This document shows positions 35,611 through 48,313 of a DNA stretch of 64,000 nt, piece by piece (the first letter of the stretch is position 1; every line of letters begins with the position of its first letter). A program made the position numbers and the translations under genes. The stretch spans positions 248,001 through 312,000 of the forward strand of contig JAPEUQ010000024.1 in NCBI GenBank assembly GCA_027946365.1, read 5' to 3'. Under the pieces are notes generated by a model, which did no database searches, was not told where the DNA came from, and was given only the letters and a program-made list of their open reading frames with translations. This DNA is from Kalmusia sp. IMI 367209 (lineage: Eukaryota; Ascomycota; Dothideomycetes; Pleosporales; Didymosphaeriaceae).

Positions 35611-37936
35611 TTAGACGGACAGAACATGCATATCTTTTTGGTCTGGAGTAGACTGCACATGGAAGGCAAAGCCCGTAGCCTTGCCCTTGTGTGCCGCTAG
35701 CCCCAGACCAACTTCGCGCATCCGCTCGCAGCCTTTTCCAGGAACGGGGCGCTTCTCCTTGGCACCTTTCTTTTGCATCTTTTTGTAAAGCTGCTCTTTG
35801 CGCCGCTGGCGCTTCTTCTCCAGGCCGACCCTGATGTCAATGGCTCGGCGAACAGGAAATTCATTGGGGGTATCTTCATCATCGTAATCGAGGTCCGGTG
35901 GGTTCTGCGTGACTGGGGTCCTGGGAAGCGACGAAGTCATCATGGGAACTGGACGCTCTGCTAGACCCGCGAACTGGATCGAGAGAGCCGCGCGTCTGGG
36001 TTCGATCATAAATGATGAACCACGTCGCGTGGGTGGAGGCGAACGGAGGCGAATGGGGGCAGGCGAGCGCATCCGCTTGGGCGATTGTCCGAACAGTTTG
36101 CGTGGAGGCGGGGATCGATGAACAGCGCGTTTCGTGGGTGGAGGCGACCGAAGACGTTTTGGAGACTGGGCTGGAGAACGTTTTGACGGAATGTTCCCTA
36201 TGACGACCACGAAGCTCACCGTTCAAAGCATCCATTTGGCCATGAAACATGAAATGCTGGTCGCTCTCAGATGCAGGAAGGTCGGGTTCATCGTCCTCGT
36301 CTTCTTCGTCCATCTCAGGGTCGGAGGTCGGGAAGGTAGGGTCGACGTCCTGGGGGGTCTTTTTGTGCCTAGCTTGACGTCTTCGTTCCAAAGCTGACAT
36401 GTAGGCCTCCTCTAAAGGACGATCCTCATCCAACGTCCCGCAAACGAAGTCTGTGCTGTCTGGAAGCTCCGGGCTAGGAACACGGATGTTGACTGGACGA
36501 GACTTTCGTCGCTTGATTGTTTTCTCTGGCATGAACCGATGGTTGCTCTCCAACGAGCCTACAGAAGACTCGGAAATGCTCCGACGGCCAGAAGGTCGAA
36601 TGTGGTCCAACTGCTCAATGGAGGTGGCCGCCGTGGAACGTCCAGGAGTCCACCAATTGTAATCTGAGCCAGCATCACTGTCGTCGTCTGAGACAGCGAA
36701 GCCTTCCTCATTGTCAGTTTGGAAACCCTCGTCAGATTCAACATCCTGCGCGTCACTGTCTTCCTCTTCCTTGCCATCATCTTCTTCCAGATCGTCTTGG
36801 TCGTCGTCATCCTCGTCTTCATCGTCCTCTAGATTGTCCTCCTCTTCCTCGTCATCGAGAGCCTCCTCTTCAGCTTCTTCGCCGAGTTGACGAAGATTAT
36901 TTTCAATGATGAGCGTGTCCTTGATGGTGAGAGGTCGTCGATGGCAGGTGGATTCCTGCGTCCACTCGTCCACCTCTTCCTCTGAACTAGCAAACTCATG
37001 GAAACGGAACGCTTCGGTTCGTGCCAGATCGGAATTGCTACTTAGACGGCGGGTGCGGTCGGACGTGCGAGATTTTCGGACAGAGATGGGAGAAGGGTTG
37101 CGGACTGTCGAATCAGATCCACGATGCAGCTTGGGTGCCGACTTGGGGTTCGAACGTTGCCGTGGTGGAGGAGCTGGACTTGCGGCGCGAGAAACGCGCG
37201 GCTTGGCTGGAGCGTCTGTCGAGATCTTCGTAGGGCACGCGAATTTGATAGTACAGGCACGCTTGGGCTGCTCTGTGTTCTCTTGCCGTTCGGATGCAGT
37301 CTTTGCAGGCGTAGGATCTGGTTTCGCTTCTTTCTTGCCACCGCAGGCAAACGTTATACAGCGTTTCCTCCCAAGGCCTGCTTCCACGTTGGGTTCTCCA
37401 GAAGCCGGGGCGGGTGTAGGTTTGTGGAGAGGACTGATGGGCTCACCGTCGTGTCGCATGATTGCGACCGGGTGTTCCAATGGCTTATTAGAGATGGGAA
37501 GCATGTTGAGGGACGAGGTAGGAGGTAGCGGGGGGCTCGGCGTGCTAGTGCGCGTGCCAGGGCTGGTGAAGCCGCCGTCACTCGTTAGTTCGGCGGTAGA
37601 AACGCTGTTGTTGCTCCAGGTCGAGGTGCACGACATGCCTCGACGCACTTCGTCGGAAGGGTGTTCCTCAACAGGCGAAGTGTTGTTCGAGTGTAGTGCC
37701 GTCGATAACAGCGACTGTTGTCGTTCAAGGCGGAGCGCGTGTTTGGTGAAAGAGCCCTTGAACGAGTCGTGTAGCTTGAGCGCAGAGGGACGCGGGGTGC
37801 GTTGTAAGTCGGGAGGCTCGTCGACGTCGGCCGGCACCTCGTCTTCTGAGGACATGGTGGGTGCGGCGTTGGTTGGTAGGTTGTAACTGGCGCGATTTGG
37901 TTGGGCGCCGTGTCTGCTCAGCTCGTCTTGCGCCAT
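35611..37936 (-). CDS. DUF2457-family acidic protein
   Basis: Two exons, 37936-36220 and 36170-35611, give 758 residues. The 49-nt intron (GTGAGC...CCAG) is needed because the frame changes between HGQMDALN and AQSPKRLRSPPP. The protein is largely disordered: Ser/Pro-rich N-terminus, Lys/Arg-rich region with CITFACGG and CTIKFACP repeats (about residues 195-245), a nearly uninterrupted Asp/Glu tract of about 70 residues (about 365-435), then NWWTPGRSTAATSIEQLDHIRPSGRRSIS, and near the C-terminus repeats of (R/K)SPPP. A Lys/Arg-rich helix (RQRRKEQLYKKMQKKG) follows. I recognise this layout as DUF2457, a fungal family of unknown role. The mixed acidic and basic tracts suggest nuclear or nucleic-acid association; that is inference. 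Confidence 0.82.
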
Positions 37937-40900
37937 GGCGAGCAGCTGCGGAGCTGTTCAGGTGGTTTGGGCGGAAACAGCTGCTCTTGGATATTCGAGT
38001 TGCGGTGTAGTTGAAGAACGAGGATATGAATTGCACGCGTAGTATGTGTATGCGCGCGTGGCGGCTCGGGGATGGTTGATGTTCTGTTTTGCACAGGCTG
38101 ATGTCGAGCAGGAAATAGCAATTGGACCACCCAGGGTAGTTGGTAACGGAAATGGTGGTGGGTAGCGAGGTATTACTGAAGAGGTGGTGGTGGTGGTAGT
38201 AGTGATATGGGTGCGGCGTGTAGGCCCCGGAGGACGTAGTGTTATGATATGAAAACCAACATGATGAAGATGTGAAGCGTAGTCCTAAAACAAGTTTAAG
38301 GAAGGACTGCGGTAGGTCAGAGGTGTCGAGTGGCCTTGGGTGGACAGGAAGGGAATACCTGGCGGATATGATGTGAGGATCCGCAGCCGGACTACGACCG
38401 AAGTGGCGACGCCGCACGATGGCTGTGAAACGAGTCCGATTGCTGGGGAAGTGCTGACCGAGACGGTCGGGCGTGGCAGTGAGGTGAACCTCGCGCACAA
38501 CGGTGTTCCTGGGAACTGCGGCGAGGCGAGTGCAGGAGAGGAGAGAAGGTCTGCAGCAGGAGAATGTGCGGGCTTGAAGAGGCCGTTGGAAGGGTGCAGC
38601 GACGGCGGGCAGTCTCTGAGCGCGCGAGCCAAACAACGGCCGGCCGGTAATTTATCAGCGCAAACGCCGAGCTCGAGCGCGCTGCGCCAATACCAGTACC
38701 AGCACCAGTACCAGTACCAATGTAACGATGCAAACGCCCGCCGACGGGCAGCTGTCAGAACGACGACTCCTCCCCCCTCCTTCTTCTCGTCCTGGTCCAC
38801 GTACTACCAGGGCGTCAGAAGGCCAGCTGACGCACGCCTTTTTTTTATTCTATTGTCATTGTGTTTGCGCGTCGCTGACGGCTTGGTCGTCGGTCGTGAA
38901 CATGGCAGGCGGCTTTGTCAGCAGCGTTTCCGGCGGCGTTTCAGCGGCGCCATGCCGGATCGGGGGCGTTTCGTACGGGCAAACGATACGGCGGAAAAAA
39001 CCTGCTTGTGCGTGCATTTGTGCGCTCGCGCTCGAAGACGCAATGTGCCGTCCGGCCAGGGCCGCCATGCCGCCGTGGAAACCCTGATAGACGTGCTTGC
39101 ATGCGAGACGCCCGGCTTGTCCCTTTGGGCCCTCTCGCCGACGCTCGCTTCTGCACCACGCAGCCTGCACCGCACAATCGCCATGCACATGGTGCTGCAG
39201 CCATGGGCAGAGAGAGTGTCCCTCCCGCCCTTCGTTCCCATATGGCCAGCATCGCACTGAGCGTCTCCAGCCCTCAGCATCTGCCTTCTGCGCGCAAACC
39301 CTTCGCCCCTCATCAACCGCCGTGTTGCGCTGGCCGTCTGGCCCCTCTTGCACGCAGCTTCACCGCTCTTCTCACCAACTTCCCACCTCCCTCCCGCCTT
39401 GTAGCAAGCCTCCCAGTCTTCTAGCAAGCCGCCGCCGCTCTTCCTAGAGCGGACACGGTCATCTGACAGCTCAGCGACGAGCGCTTCCCCCCCCTCCACC
39501 AAGGGCGCATCTCAGTGCGTGGTCTCTCACGCGTCCTTGGCCCACCTTCCCGGACTATCTCTCGTGTAATCCCTCGCAGCCACGCGCACCGTGCTTGGGA
39601 TACACCGCTTTGCCCGTCTCTCGTTCGCTGCGCGCGAATATCCTTGCCGCCTCAATTCTCGAGAAGCGCTGCTGCCGGGTCCCGACCCTGGTCTTCTGAG
39701 TGCGGGGGAAACTTCCTCTCGTGATATTTCCTCTGCCATCGCTTCTGTTTGACATTCCGTTTACCCCATCGCAAATCACACTGACTGCTGCTGGTAAGCC
39801 TGGCTGCATGGGGCGTCTAGACCGCCGTCGCCTGCCCTGCCTGTAACAGCATGCCTCCCTTTGCCGTTTTGCACGGAGCTCTTGGACACCGTCTACATAA
39901 AGATAGTATATGCAGCAAAACAACCCCAGCGGTAGGTTGAATTAAGGACACAAACCTAGCCGTTTCAAGCTTGTTGCTATCCTAGGCCACGCAAGTCGTC
40001 GGCCGCCTGCAAGCTATCCCTGCCTGCTGTGACGTCGAACCAGCTTCGGCAGTCTACACACATGCGTCGTGCGAGCGGAAGACGGACAGGGCACACACCC
40101 GAGCAATTCCGCAACCCGAGCAGCGCACCCTCGCGCCTAGAAAAAAAAAACGACATCACCGGCTCGTGTTGGTAATGCTGATGACTGCAGCGTCCGGTCG
40201 TGCGAAGCCCGGACCTTTTATTTGCTATATACTTTCCCATTGCGGAAAGACAGGTGCATGCTGTCCTCGGGTTTGCCTCGACCAATCCAATGCACTCTAA
40301 TTGCACGCACCACGTCCGATAGATTGACAGCCCTACACGGACGAGATCGAGAACATGCACACTCTCCCACTCTCGCGAGCGGTCTCGGAGACCGATCTCC
40401 AGGCCCGTAGGGCTGAGCATACGGCCCTCGAATCCCACACCTCCGCTGTTTCCTCTCTCCACACTTGATCCCCCTTTCCCCCAAGCCATTCACATCGCAA
40501 CAAATAGCTACCAATGCGCATTCAGTCTGGACGTTGTCTCAATAGAATGCAGCCAAGAACGACACGCACGTCGACCCTGCAACACCGTTTCTCCGCCGTC
40601 GCACAGCCCGCCCCCTTCCGTACATCTTCCAAGATCATCTTACATATCTTGTAGTAGCCAAGCGCAACACCAAGCTTCTCGGCGCCCGCCAGCACTCAGC
40701 CTCTTGCCGATCAACCCTCGCGGCCTGCAGGTGCCGAAACAAGCTTGTGCTCGGAGCCAAGATTGTGTGTTTGTGGCCAAGAAGAAAGAGATATTGCTCT
40801 GCGTCTGGATAACCTTTCTGATACAGTGCCACTACGCAAGCTGATTCGAATGTTGAATCCATTGGAGAGCGTGAAATCAAGTGCCGACGGTGTTTCTGGC

Positions 40901-41337
40901 TGCATTCTCCTCTCCCGTCTGACGATCCTCACTATACGAACAAATATAGATATACCTTCGAGTAAAGGGTAACAAGTCGAGTCCATGTATCACTGCGTTG
41001 CATGAGCGCGTCTTGTCCCTGTCCAGCCAAGGCGTTAGTACGGTGGTTGTAGAATTGGGTTTGTCGGTGGTCAGGGAACAACAACACACACACACGGGCC
41101 GGGGCACCAGTGACAACAGTCTGGAGATGCACGGGACAAAGCAAAAGCCATATAGAGAGAAGACTTGGGTTATCTCTTTCCTGCGTACTCTACAAGGGTT
41201 AACCATATACATCCAATATTTTTACATCCCGAATTCGCCGTCTATATGCATCCCTATCCCTTTCGCGGGTATTACAACAAGAAAACCATCCACTCCCTTT
41301 CCCATAACAGTCTCATAGTACATGCACACCACTTCGT
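37937..41337. other. 3.4 kb GC-rich region without a supportable gene
   Basis: Lies between the 5' end of the DUF2457 gene and the 3' end of MEF1. Several long frames overlap on both strands (for example 38340-39260 + and 37725-38636 -). They are Arg/Pro/Ala-rich and look spurious. Contents include a TACCAG hexanucleotide repeat (38688-38720), a GGT run (38183-38197) and an AC run (about 41084-41097). It may include a long spliced 5' leader of the DUF2457 gene. Confidence 0.45.
38688..38720 (+). repeat. Imperfect TACCAG hexanucleotide repeat
   Basis: Five units, one changed to CACCAG. It reads Tyr-Gln repeats in one frame, but that frame is probably not translated. Confidence 0.75.
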
Positions 41338-43879
41338 TTACGCATTCCTGTCCTTCTGCTCCTTCTCGTACTTCGCAACGAGTTCCTTCTGCAATTGCGG
41401 CGGCGCCGGGCTGTAGTGGCTAAACTCCATCGAGAACTCGCCCTTGCCCTGCGTGCTGGCCCGCAACTGTGACGAGAAGCCGAACATGCTGTTCAAGCTG
41501 CAGTCCGCATAGACGGTGAAGTCTTCGGGCCCGATCTCCGTGTCGTTGATGATGGCATTGCGCTTGTTTAGTAGGCCGACGACGCTGCCCTGGAACTCGT
41601 TTGGCGCGGTAATGGTCGTTTTCATCAAGGGCTCCAGAACCTGTGGCGCACCCTGGATGAAGGCCTTGCGGAAGGCTTGCTGCGTCGCGTTCTTGAAGGA
41701 CATTTCAGACGAGTCGACGGCGTGCGTGGCACCGTCGTTGATGATCATCTGCGTGCCTAGCACTCGGTGGCCAAGCAAGGGGCCCTTCTGCGTGGATGCC
41801 ATGAATCCCTTCTCGCAGGCGTATAGAAATTTCTCCGAGATGGTGCCACCGGTGATCTGCTGCTCGAACTTGTTCTCGCCGAGCGATTCCGAGGGTTCCA
41901 TCCAGCCGACGACGCGGGCGAAGTCTCCGGATCCACCCGTCTGCTTCTTGAGCGTGTGGTCAAAGTTGACTCGCTTGGTGATGGTCTCACGGTACGCGAC
42001 TTGCGGCTGGCCAGTCTCGCAGTCGACCCGGTATTCTCGGCGCATACGCTCGACATAGATGTCCAAGTGAAGCTCACCCATACCTGAAATGACCGTCTCT
42101 TGCGATTCAGGGTCGACGTGCACTCGGAAGGTAGGGTCTTCGCGTGTGAAGCGGTTCATAGCTTTACTGAAGTTGGGCGTATCTTTGGTGTGCTTGGGCT
42201 TGATTGAAAGCGAGATGACGGGTTCGGGAACGAACATAGAGGTCATCGTGTAGCCGAGAGAACCGTCGGTGAAAGTGTCTCCAGAGGCACAGTCAACACC
42301 AAACACGGCGCAGATTTCACCAGCGCCAATTTCTTGCACTTCTTCCATCTCATTCGAGTGCATGCGCACGATCTTGGGGATCTTGACTTTCTTGTCTGAC
42401 CGCGCATTGAACACGTTCAACCCCTTTCGTAAAGTGCCTTGGTAGACACGGATATAGGTGAGCTGTCCAAAGTTGCTTTCTTCGAGTTTGAAGGCCAATC
42501 CAACAAAAGGCAGCGAGTTGTATGACACCAGCTTGACGGGGGCTTCATCTCGCTTCTTATCCAGTGCCATGTTTTCTACTTCGGCGGGGTTCGGTAGGTA
42601 ATCGCAGACGGCATCGAGCATAGGTTGGACAGACTTATCGGCCAATGCAGAGCCCATGACTACAGGCGTGAACTTGAGAGAGATGGTCGCTCTTCTGATG
42701 GCGGCCTTGATCTGCTCTTGTGTCGGCTCTTGTTCGTCGAGGAAGATCTCGGCCATTTCATCGTCCACATCCGCCAATGTCTCAATCAGCTTCTGCCTCT
42801 TTTCTTTGCAGAGTTCCACCATATCCGCGGGAATCTCATCCTTCTCCACGATGATCTCTCCCTTGGGGCCCTCGTTGTAGATAGCTTTCATTCTGATCAA
42901 ATCCACAACTCCTTGGAAGCCGTCCTCGCGTCCGATAGGCGCCTGAATCGCCGCAGCGGGTATCCGAAGCTTCTGGTTGATCTGCTCCACAGCCTTCCAG
43001 GGATTGGCACCCATACGGTCCATTTTGTTCACAAATGATATCCTGGGAACGTTGTACCTCCTCATCTGCCTGTCCACCGTGATGGTTTGACTCTGCACAC
43101 CGCTTACAGCACAGAGAATCATGACCGCACCATCCAACACTCGTAGCGCACGCTCCACCTCGATGGTGAAATCAATATGGCCGGGGGTATCAATTAAATT
43201 AATGTGGTACTTTTCGTCTTTGCCGTTCTCTTTCTTTATCCAGTCGCAAAATGTAGCTGCAGATTGGATTGTAATGCCTTTTTCGCGCTCGAGATCCATC
43301 GAGTCCATTTTTGCGCCGACGGCATCTTTGCCACGTACTTCGTGTATGCTGTTGATACGGCCGGTGTAGAAGAGAACGCGCTCGGTCGCCGTGGTCTTGC
43401 CAGAGTCGATGTGTGCCTGTAGTCTAGTAAGTGCTGCGCTCAAGGTCTGCTACTCTTCTCGAGCATGCAGAGTAATCGAGTGCCTACAGCAATTCCAATG
43501 TTCCGGACTCTGGATAACCTCGCCGCTTCGACAGGATCTAGATTCTCGACGATAGTCTCTTGTGATAAGGTGCTAGGGTCCGCTGACGCCTGCTCCATCC
43601 TATGTGGCCATTAGCCCCCGATTGCTCGTCGACGTACGATTACGCCTAGAACTCTCCGCTAACTCACACTGCCGCCGCAGCCGACTGCCATCTTCTCTGT
43701 CCTATGGTTTTCTGACTGTTGATCCATGCATCTGTTTTCGACCCGCAGGTGAATTGAGTCCGTGAAGTTGCCACAGTCGAAAGCGCGCATCGTGAAGGAG
43801 CGCGAGAGGCCGAACGTGCGGAGGTACGGAGGTAGCTTTGGGCCAGCGATTGCGCCCGGGCAAGAGAGTGCACACGCAT
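41338..43879 (-). CDS. mef1: Mitochondrial elongation factor G1
   Basis: Three exons: 43879-43668, 43599-43488 and 43416-41338. They give 800 residues. Exon 1 encodes an Arg/Ser/Ala-rich, acid-free presequence ([16 protein letters not shown]...RRWQSAAAA) typical of mitochondrial import. Exon 2 ends [10 protein letters not shown] and exon 3 continues AHIDSGKTT, so an intron splits the P-loop region. Other GTPase motifs are KGITIQSAA (switch I), DTPGHIDF and NKMDRMG, with GSAL for G5. Domains II-V follow, with [25 protein letters not shown] and the C-terminal [20 protein letters not shown]1 translocates tRNA and mRNA on the mitochondrial ribosome. The GTG-like open frame inside exon 3 is not the start. 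Introns are 68 and 71 nt. Confidence 0.96.
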
Positions 43880-44399
43880 CGCGGGCTATTAATAAATCCG
43901 GAAGTAGAACAATAACACAAGAAAGAAGGGACGACACGGAGGTCTACTGGTGTGCTGATATGGAACACCCGCGAGAAAAGTTGAACAGGGATCATCAGAC
44001 CCTTGCCAGCCGAGACGCGGTCACGTGGAGCGCGATGCTCTATCAAGCCCCTGGAGTTCACGTTGAAATTGCAACGCTCGTTCAAGATTCCACTCCATTC
44101 CATACATCTATGCAGACTATACGATGGATTATGACATGTGGACTCGAAGGCGTCGCACATGCATGCGCTGGAAAAGCTTCCGTGCAATATTTGCTACCAC
44201 GGATCAGACATAGATGGTCAATCAAAGCAAAAATATTCGACCGAGAATTGAGTTAAGAAATGATTGAGTGGATTCATTATGATCCGGGTATTGACACCTT
44301 GCCCTGCCCGAACGTTTAGGTATTCCCGAAAACAAAAAAGCCTCTAATACTCCAACGCAATGCATGCAAGACAAATCCTATCCGTTAGTAATGTGAGCG
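43880..44399. other. Intergenic region
   Basis: Promoter of MEF1 and 3' end of the RING ligase gene, both on the minus strand. A 164-codon frame at 43762-44256 (+) overlaps exon 1 of MEF1 in antisense and has no family resemblance. Confidence 0.55.
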
Positions 44400-46851
44400 T
44401 TAGCGATCCCGATCAAGCTCTTCCCTACTCAGTCGTCGCTGCAGACCAGTAGCTCTTCCGACAGCTTCGAAACCCCTCCATATCGCGGTAACGGCAGATG
44501 AGCTAACATCCCTAAAGGAACTACTGACGTCGCCGGTGCGCTCTCGTGGAATTTCGCGCCCTCGTTCGTCTCCGTCATCGGCCCAGTTAGCCTCGATATC
44601 GTCATCGATGTGATCAGACGATATCGGTACAGGTCTTGAGGCTGAAGGCGAATCATTGCGGGTTTCGGCTGCCTGTGCTTGAAAGTCGTCTACTTCATCA
44701 TCGAGTCGATCAGCCTCCAGCCGCGACACAGCACGGTCATGGTAGGATTGCGACAAGGAGCGTACAACATCCCCTTTACAAATGGGGCAAGTTCGTCGCC
44801 GAGTTACCAGCCAGGGTGTGCTAGGGACGTGTCAGTCAATTCGAAGACACGGTTAGTGGAATCACTCACATGCAATCCGCGTGAAATTCATGGCCACACG
44901 GCAGACTCATGACTCGACTGATCCCGTCGACATATTCTTCCAGGCAAACAACGCACTCTTTCTGTCGTCCGCCATATCTACGCCTCCAAGCAGCTAAGCC
45001 CGACTCCCTCTTTTCCTCTTCGGGCGTCCGATGGCCCTGTTGAACCGAAGATGATGTCGCTGGTACTTCAGACTCTGTGCGGGATCTAGGTCGTGAAGGG
45101 GATGATACAGGCTGCGGCGGTTCATGTTGAAGAAGTGGGGTGGTAGGAGAGGAAGCGTTCGGCGTCGCTGAAGAGCTGCTGTCACTGATTGTGTGGTAGG
45201 TGCGCACAGGAAGGCGGTCAACGAGTGACTTGGGAGCTCGCCAACGCCGACGCCGGATGCGGGATCGAAGAAGAAGTAGTGCGTATACAACGGTCAAGGT
45301 GACAAGAGGGCTGACAACAAGAACAAGTAACGTATCGAACAATGGAGAAGCCGACATGTTGGTAGGGGTAAGTGTCACCCAAAGGCCCTCGTGTGGGCTT
45401 GCTGGTTTGTCGTCTTCGAAGTGTTTGCTCGTGGAAGACGTGGCGCTGTTTTCCTCCTCATCAGCCTCTGAAGACTGATCCTGCTTTTCGTCTAAGAACT
45501 GATTGAGCCAGCCTTTGGACTTTCCAGTATGGGTCTCCGCGTACTCTCCACTGCTTGGTGTGACGCTGCCGCCTTTGACTCTATTCTCGGGCATAGGACT
45601 CTGCTTTAACAAAGTTTGGGATGTCGATGGACTAGCAAGAAGTCCGGGGTCACGCCAGTCCTGTTCGCCAATGATGAAGTCATCCAGCGTAGCAGTAGCT
45701 GTGGCTTTCGCAATGGCACTGTTCGTTCTGGTTTGGTATGCCTCTGCCGCGACCCAGTTCAATTTTCCGCTGCTGGGAGGCCTTCGATTGGCATCTTTCG
45801 AAGAGACGCGGTTGGTTGTCTTGAAGCCGAGATTAGAAAGAAAGGAATCAAACCAGCCTGTTTCCCGCGACGCTCTAGATTGCTCGCTGTTTGAAGAGCG
45901 TCCACTGCTTGTACGGGAAACATCTCCTTGCTTTCCGTGACTCGTGCTTCTCTTTCCACTCTTCATCAAGCCGAGCTTCGCAACGTCCTCTCGCGAGAGA
46001 TTCTGTAGGAGACCACCAGTAGGTAGTAGGGACGAAAGCAGATGAGCGGTTGTATGCGACGTGAAGAGAGCTGGGATGGTAATGTTGGACGTATCGCCGC
46101 GCGCATACATTTGTACAAGAGCACCCCCTCGGACATTGTCTCCCACTATTAGTGCCACTCCGCCTCGTTTCTGCGCCCATTTCACTTTCTCTAGGAAGCC
46201 ACACCCGCCTCGTTTCAACAGTACAATCTTGCCTGCGATCTCAGCGCTTTCCTGGAGTGATTCGATGTCGGCGTGTTCCGGTGTTTTGCCAATGCGATAC
46301 TTTCCCGTTTGTCCAATTGGCTGTCGCGCCTGTAGGTGGTCGTCTGTCCCGTCGTCGTTTCCGAAAGATCTCTCGGTGACACCGACGGCACCATGCGGCT
46401 GCTTGGTCAGTGGATTCTCGCGATGCTCTGACAAATCTGGACTCGTCTCCTCAGAGTCGGGGGTAGCTGAAAGCACCTCATCAAACCCGTCGTCCCAGCC
46501 AGGCACGTCGCTACAGCCCAGCTCGCCGCCTATGCCCATGACCTCGTCTCCAAAGTCGCTTCCGATCCATAGCGGGCCACTTAAGCTGTCCGACGGGAGC
46601 TTTGGTCCAAAGGCAGCAGGGCGAGCAAGGAAAAAGGTGGAGTTATCGTCGGTGAGGCTGATGATAGCGGACGGGGGAAATAGCGACCCTGGCGAGGTGA
46701 ATGAGAACAGGGCCTTGAAACCACTATTGGCTTTGACGGGTACTGCACTGCTACGTAGTTCTGCATTCTGGGAGCCAAACGCGAGGAAGAGCAGGAGCGT
46801 GATAGCTATCAAGCTGGTGGCTAGCGAGAGGAGCAGCCGAAGCGGGCGCAT
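44400..46851 (-). CDS. PA-TM-RING ubiquitin ligase
   Basis: Two exons, 46851-44870 and 44820-44400, give 800 residues. Order: signal peptide (MRPLRLLLSLATSLIAITLLLFLAF); luminal region with a protease-associated domain (KIVLLKRGGCGFLEKVKWAQKRGGVALIVGDN, then NITIPALFTSHTTAHLL, about residues 200-270); a long Ser-rich linker; one transmembrane helix (TLLVLVVSPLVTLTVVYALLLL, about 500-525); Arg-rich stop; and a cytosolic RING-H2, CVVCLEEY...CGHEFHADC...CPIC, which is split by the 49-nt intron after ADC. PA-TM-RING proteins are endosomal, Golgi or vacuolar E3 ligases that sort or degrade membrane cargo. After the RING comes about 130 residues rich in Asp/Arg/Ser. Expected localisation is inferred from the family. 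Confidence 0.92.
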
Positions 46852-48313
46852 GCTGTGTGGCGGCGATCAAGGGCGCTGGGCGGGATGTGGAGTTGGGAAC
46901 AGCAAGATATGCTGGAGCTCTACGGTCGTACACGCATTCGGTTGATGTGGTCTAGTCGTTCGGCGAGCGCGGACGCGCGATGCAGGTCGGTCGCAAGACA
47001 GCACGCGGGCAGGTCGATGATGCGGTAATGTGACTGACGCGGGGGGCGTGGCCTGACCTGGAACGGCGACGAGCAAGTGGAGCGGCGCAATGGCCAAGTC
47101 GACGAGGAGCGAAGGGAAGAAGAGAGAAGGGCGAGAGCAGGGACGGGGAGAAGGCCAGGAACGCGCAAGGAAAGAAAGTGTCGTCGTGGTGCTCTCTTGC
47201 GTTCTGGAGGCTGTTGGGCTTCCCAAGCTTCTCCGCGTCCGCCGCCGCCTGCCCGCAGCCCGATCGCACGCTAATGCTGCGGATAAAGCGCGACCACCTC
47301 GGGACGCACGTTTCTGTCACACTTCCTTCATCACTTCGCGCCGCTTGTGGGCACGCGTGTGTCTACACCGCCATCTTGTGTCGTCCGACGGTCGTTTCCG
47401 GCGATTTGTCGCTGTTTCGGTCACTTTTGTGTAACTGTTCAAGAGGCGAAGCCTACGCTGCGAGTACCAGTGCTCCTCCCTGTGCATGCCTGGCTCGGGT
47501 CCCTACATGGGATATTTCGAATTCTAGACAGAGCTACTTGTTAGGTTAGCCTGCTATGGTTGGATTTTCCATAGAATTGCCTCCTCTCCGCAAGCAGCCT
47601 GGCGCTTGAAGCAGTGAAACACCAAGTCCAGATATCACTCGCATGCAACAACAATAACAATAACACGTCCTTGTCATGGTATCCTTCCATACCCACTCCC
47701 CAGACTCGTCTTTGTTGTAAACTTTCCAAGCAGAACAAGGCTCCCTTAGGTTTACAAACCCCCGTTCTCCAGATCTTTGCTACAGTCTGTTGTTTCAAAA
47801 CAATCCCGGAGCTGTCTTAATCACATTGTCTGACTATCACCTGGGCACATGCCCGGATGGAAACTCCTGTTTCAATATTCAAAGGTTCAGCATAGATGGT
47901 GTTTCTAACTCTCTGCCTCTGCGGGGATCCCGCTCGAGAGCGTAGGTGACACTTCTCTGCGATTCTTGTCTTGAAATCGACACTAGGAAAGAACCATGAA
48001 CAGCGATCATCGTGCCTGTATCGCGACTGCCACCTCTTCTTCCACGCCTCATTGCGTCATGTTGTCCTTATCAGCGCCTAAACTTCCAATCCTTCTTCTT
48101 CTAATCCTTTTGCACCCTACGTTTTTGCACGGCACACATCGAGCCTCTATCCTATCTCTACAACCGTCTATCCTACGCCCTATTACTTCCCTGCTATCTC
48201 CTCATTGACATTCAACTTGGCTTTTCCCTCTCTCGAAGGGATCGTGTCTCCCGCGCATTCGGCCACAACCGATACCGATACTACTAGAACTCTGCTCTTC
48301 GTGAATCGCCATC
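46852..48313. other. Divergent intergenic region
   Basis: Promoters of the RING ligase (-) and the aquaporin (+). GC-rich near the RING gene. Short overlapping frames on both strands (up to 123 codons) have no resemblance to known proteins. A long pyrimidine-rich tract precedes the aquaporin start, as in a fungal leader. Confidence 0.5.

Noticed and set aside
36198..36219. 22-nt GT-AG interval as the DUF2457 intron
   Set aside because: Too short for spliceosomal removal; a 49-nt alternative with the same donor and an acceptor at 36171-36172 gives the correct frame.
36906..37886. 326-codon frame on the plus strand
   Set aside because: It is antisense to the DUF2457 exon 1 and mirrors its Ser/Pro-rich codons; the minus strand carries the recognisable protein.
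38340..39260. 306-codon frame on the plus strand and overlapping frames on the minus strand (37725-38636, 38918-39502)
   Set aside because: All are Arg/Ala/Pro-rich, overlap each other and lie in GC-rich DNA; none has a domain, and no splice pattern links them.
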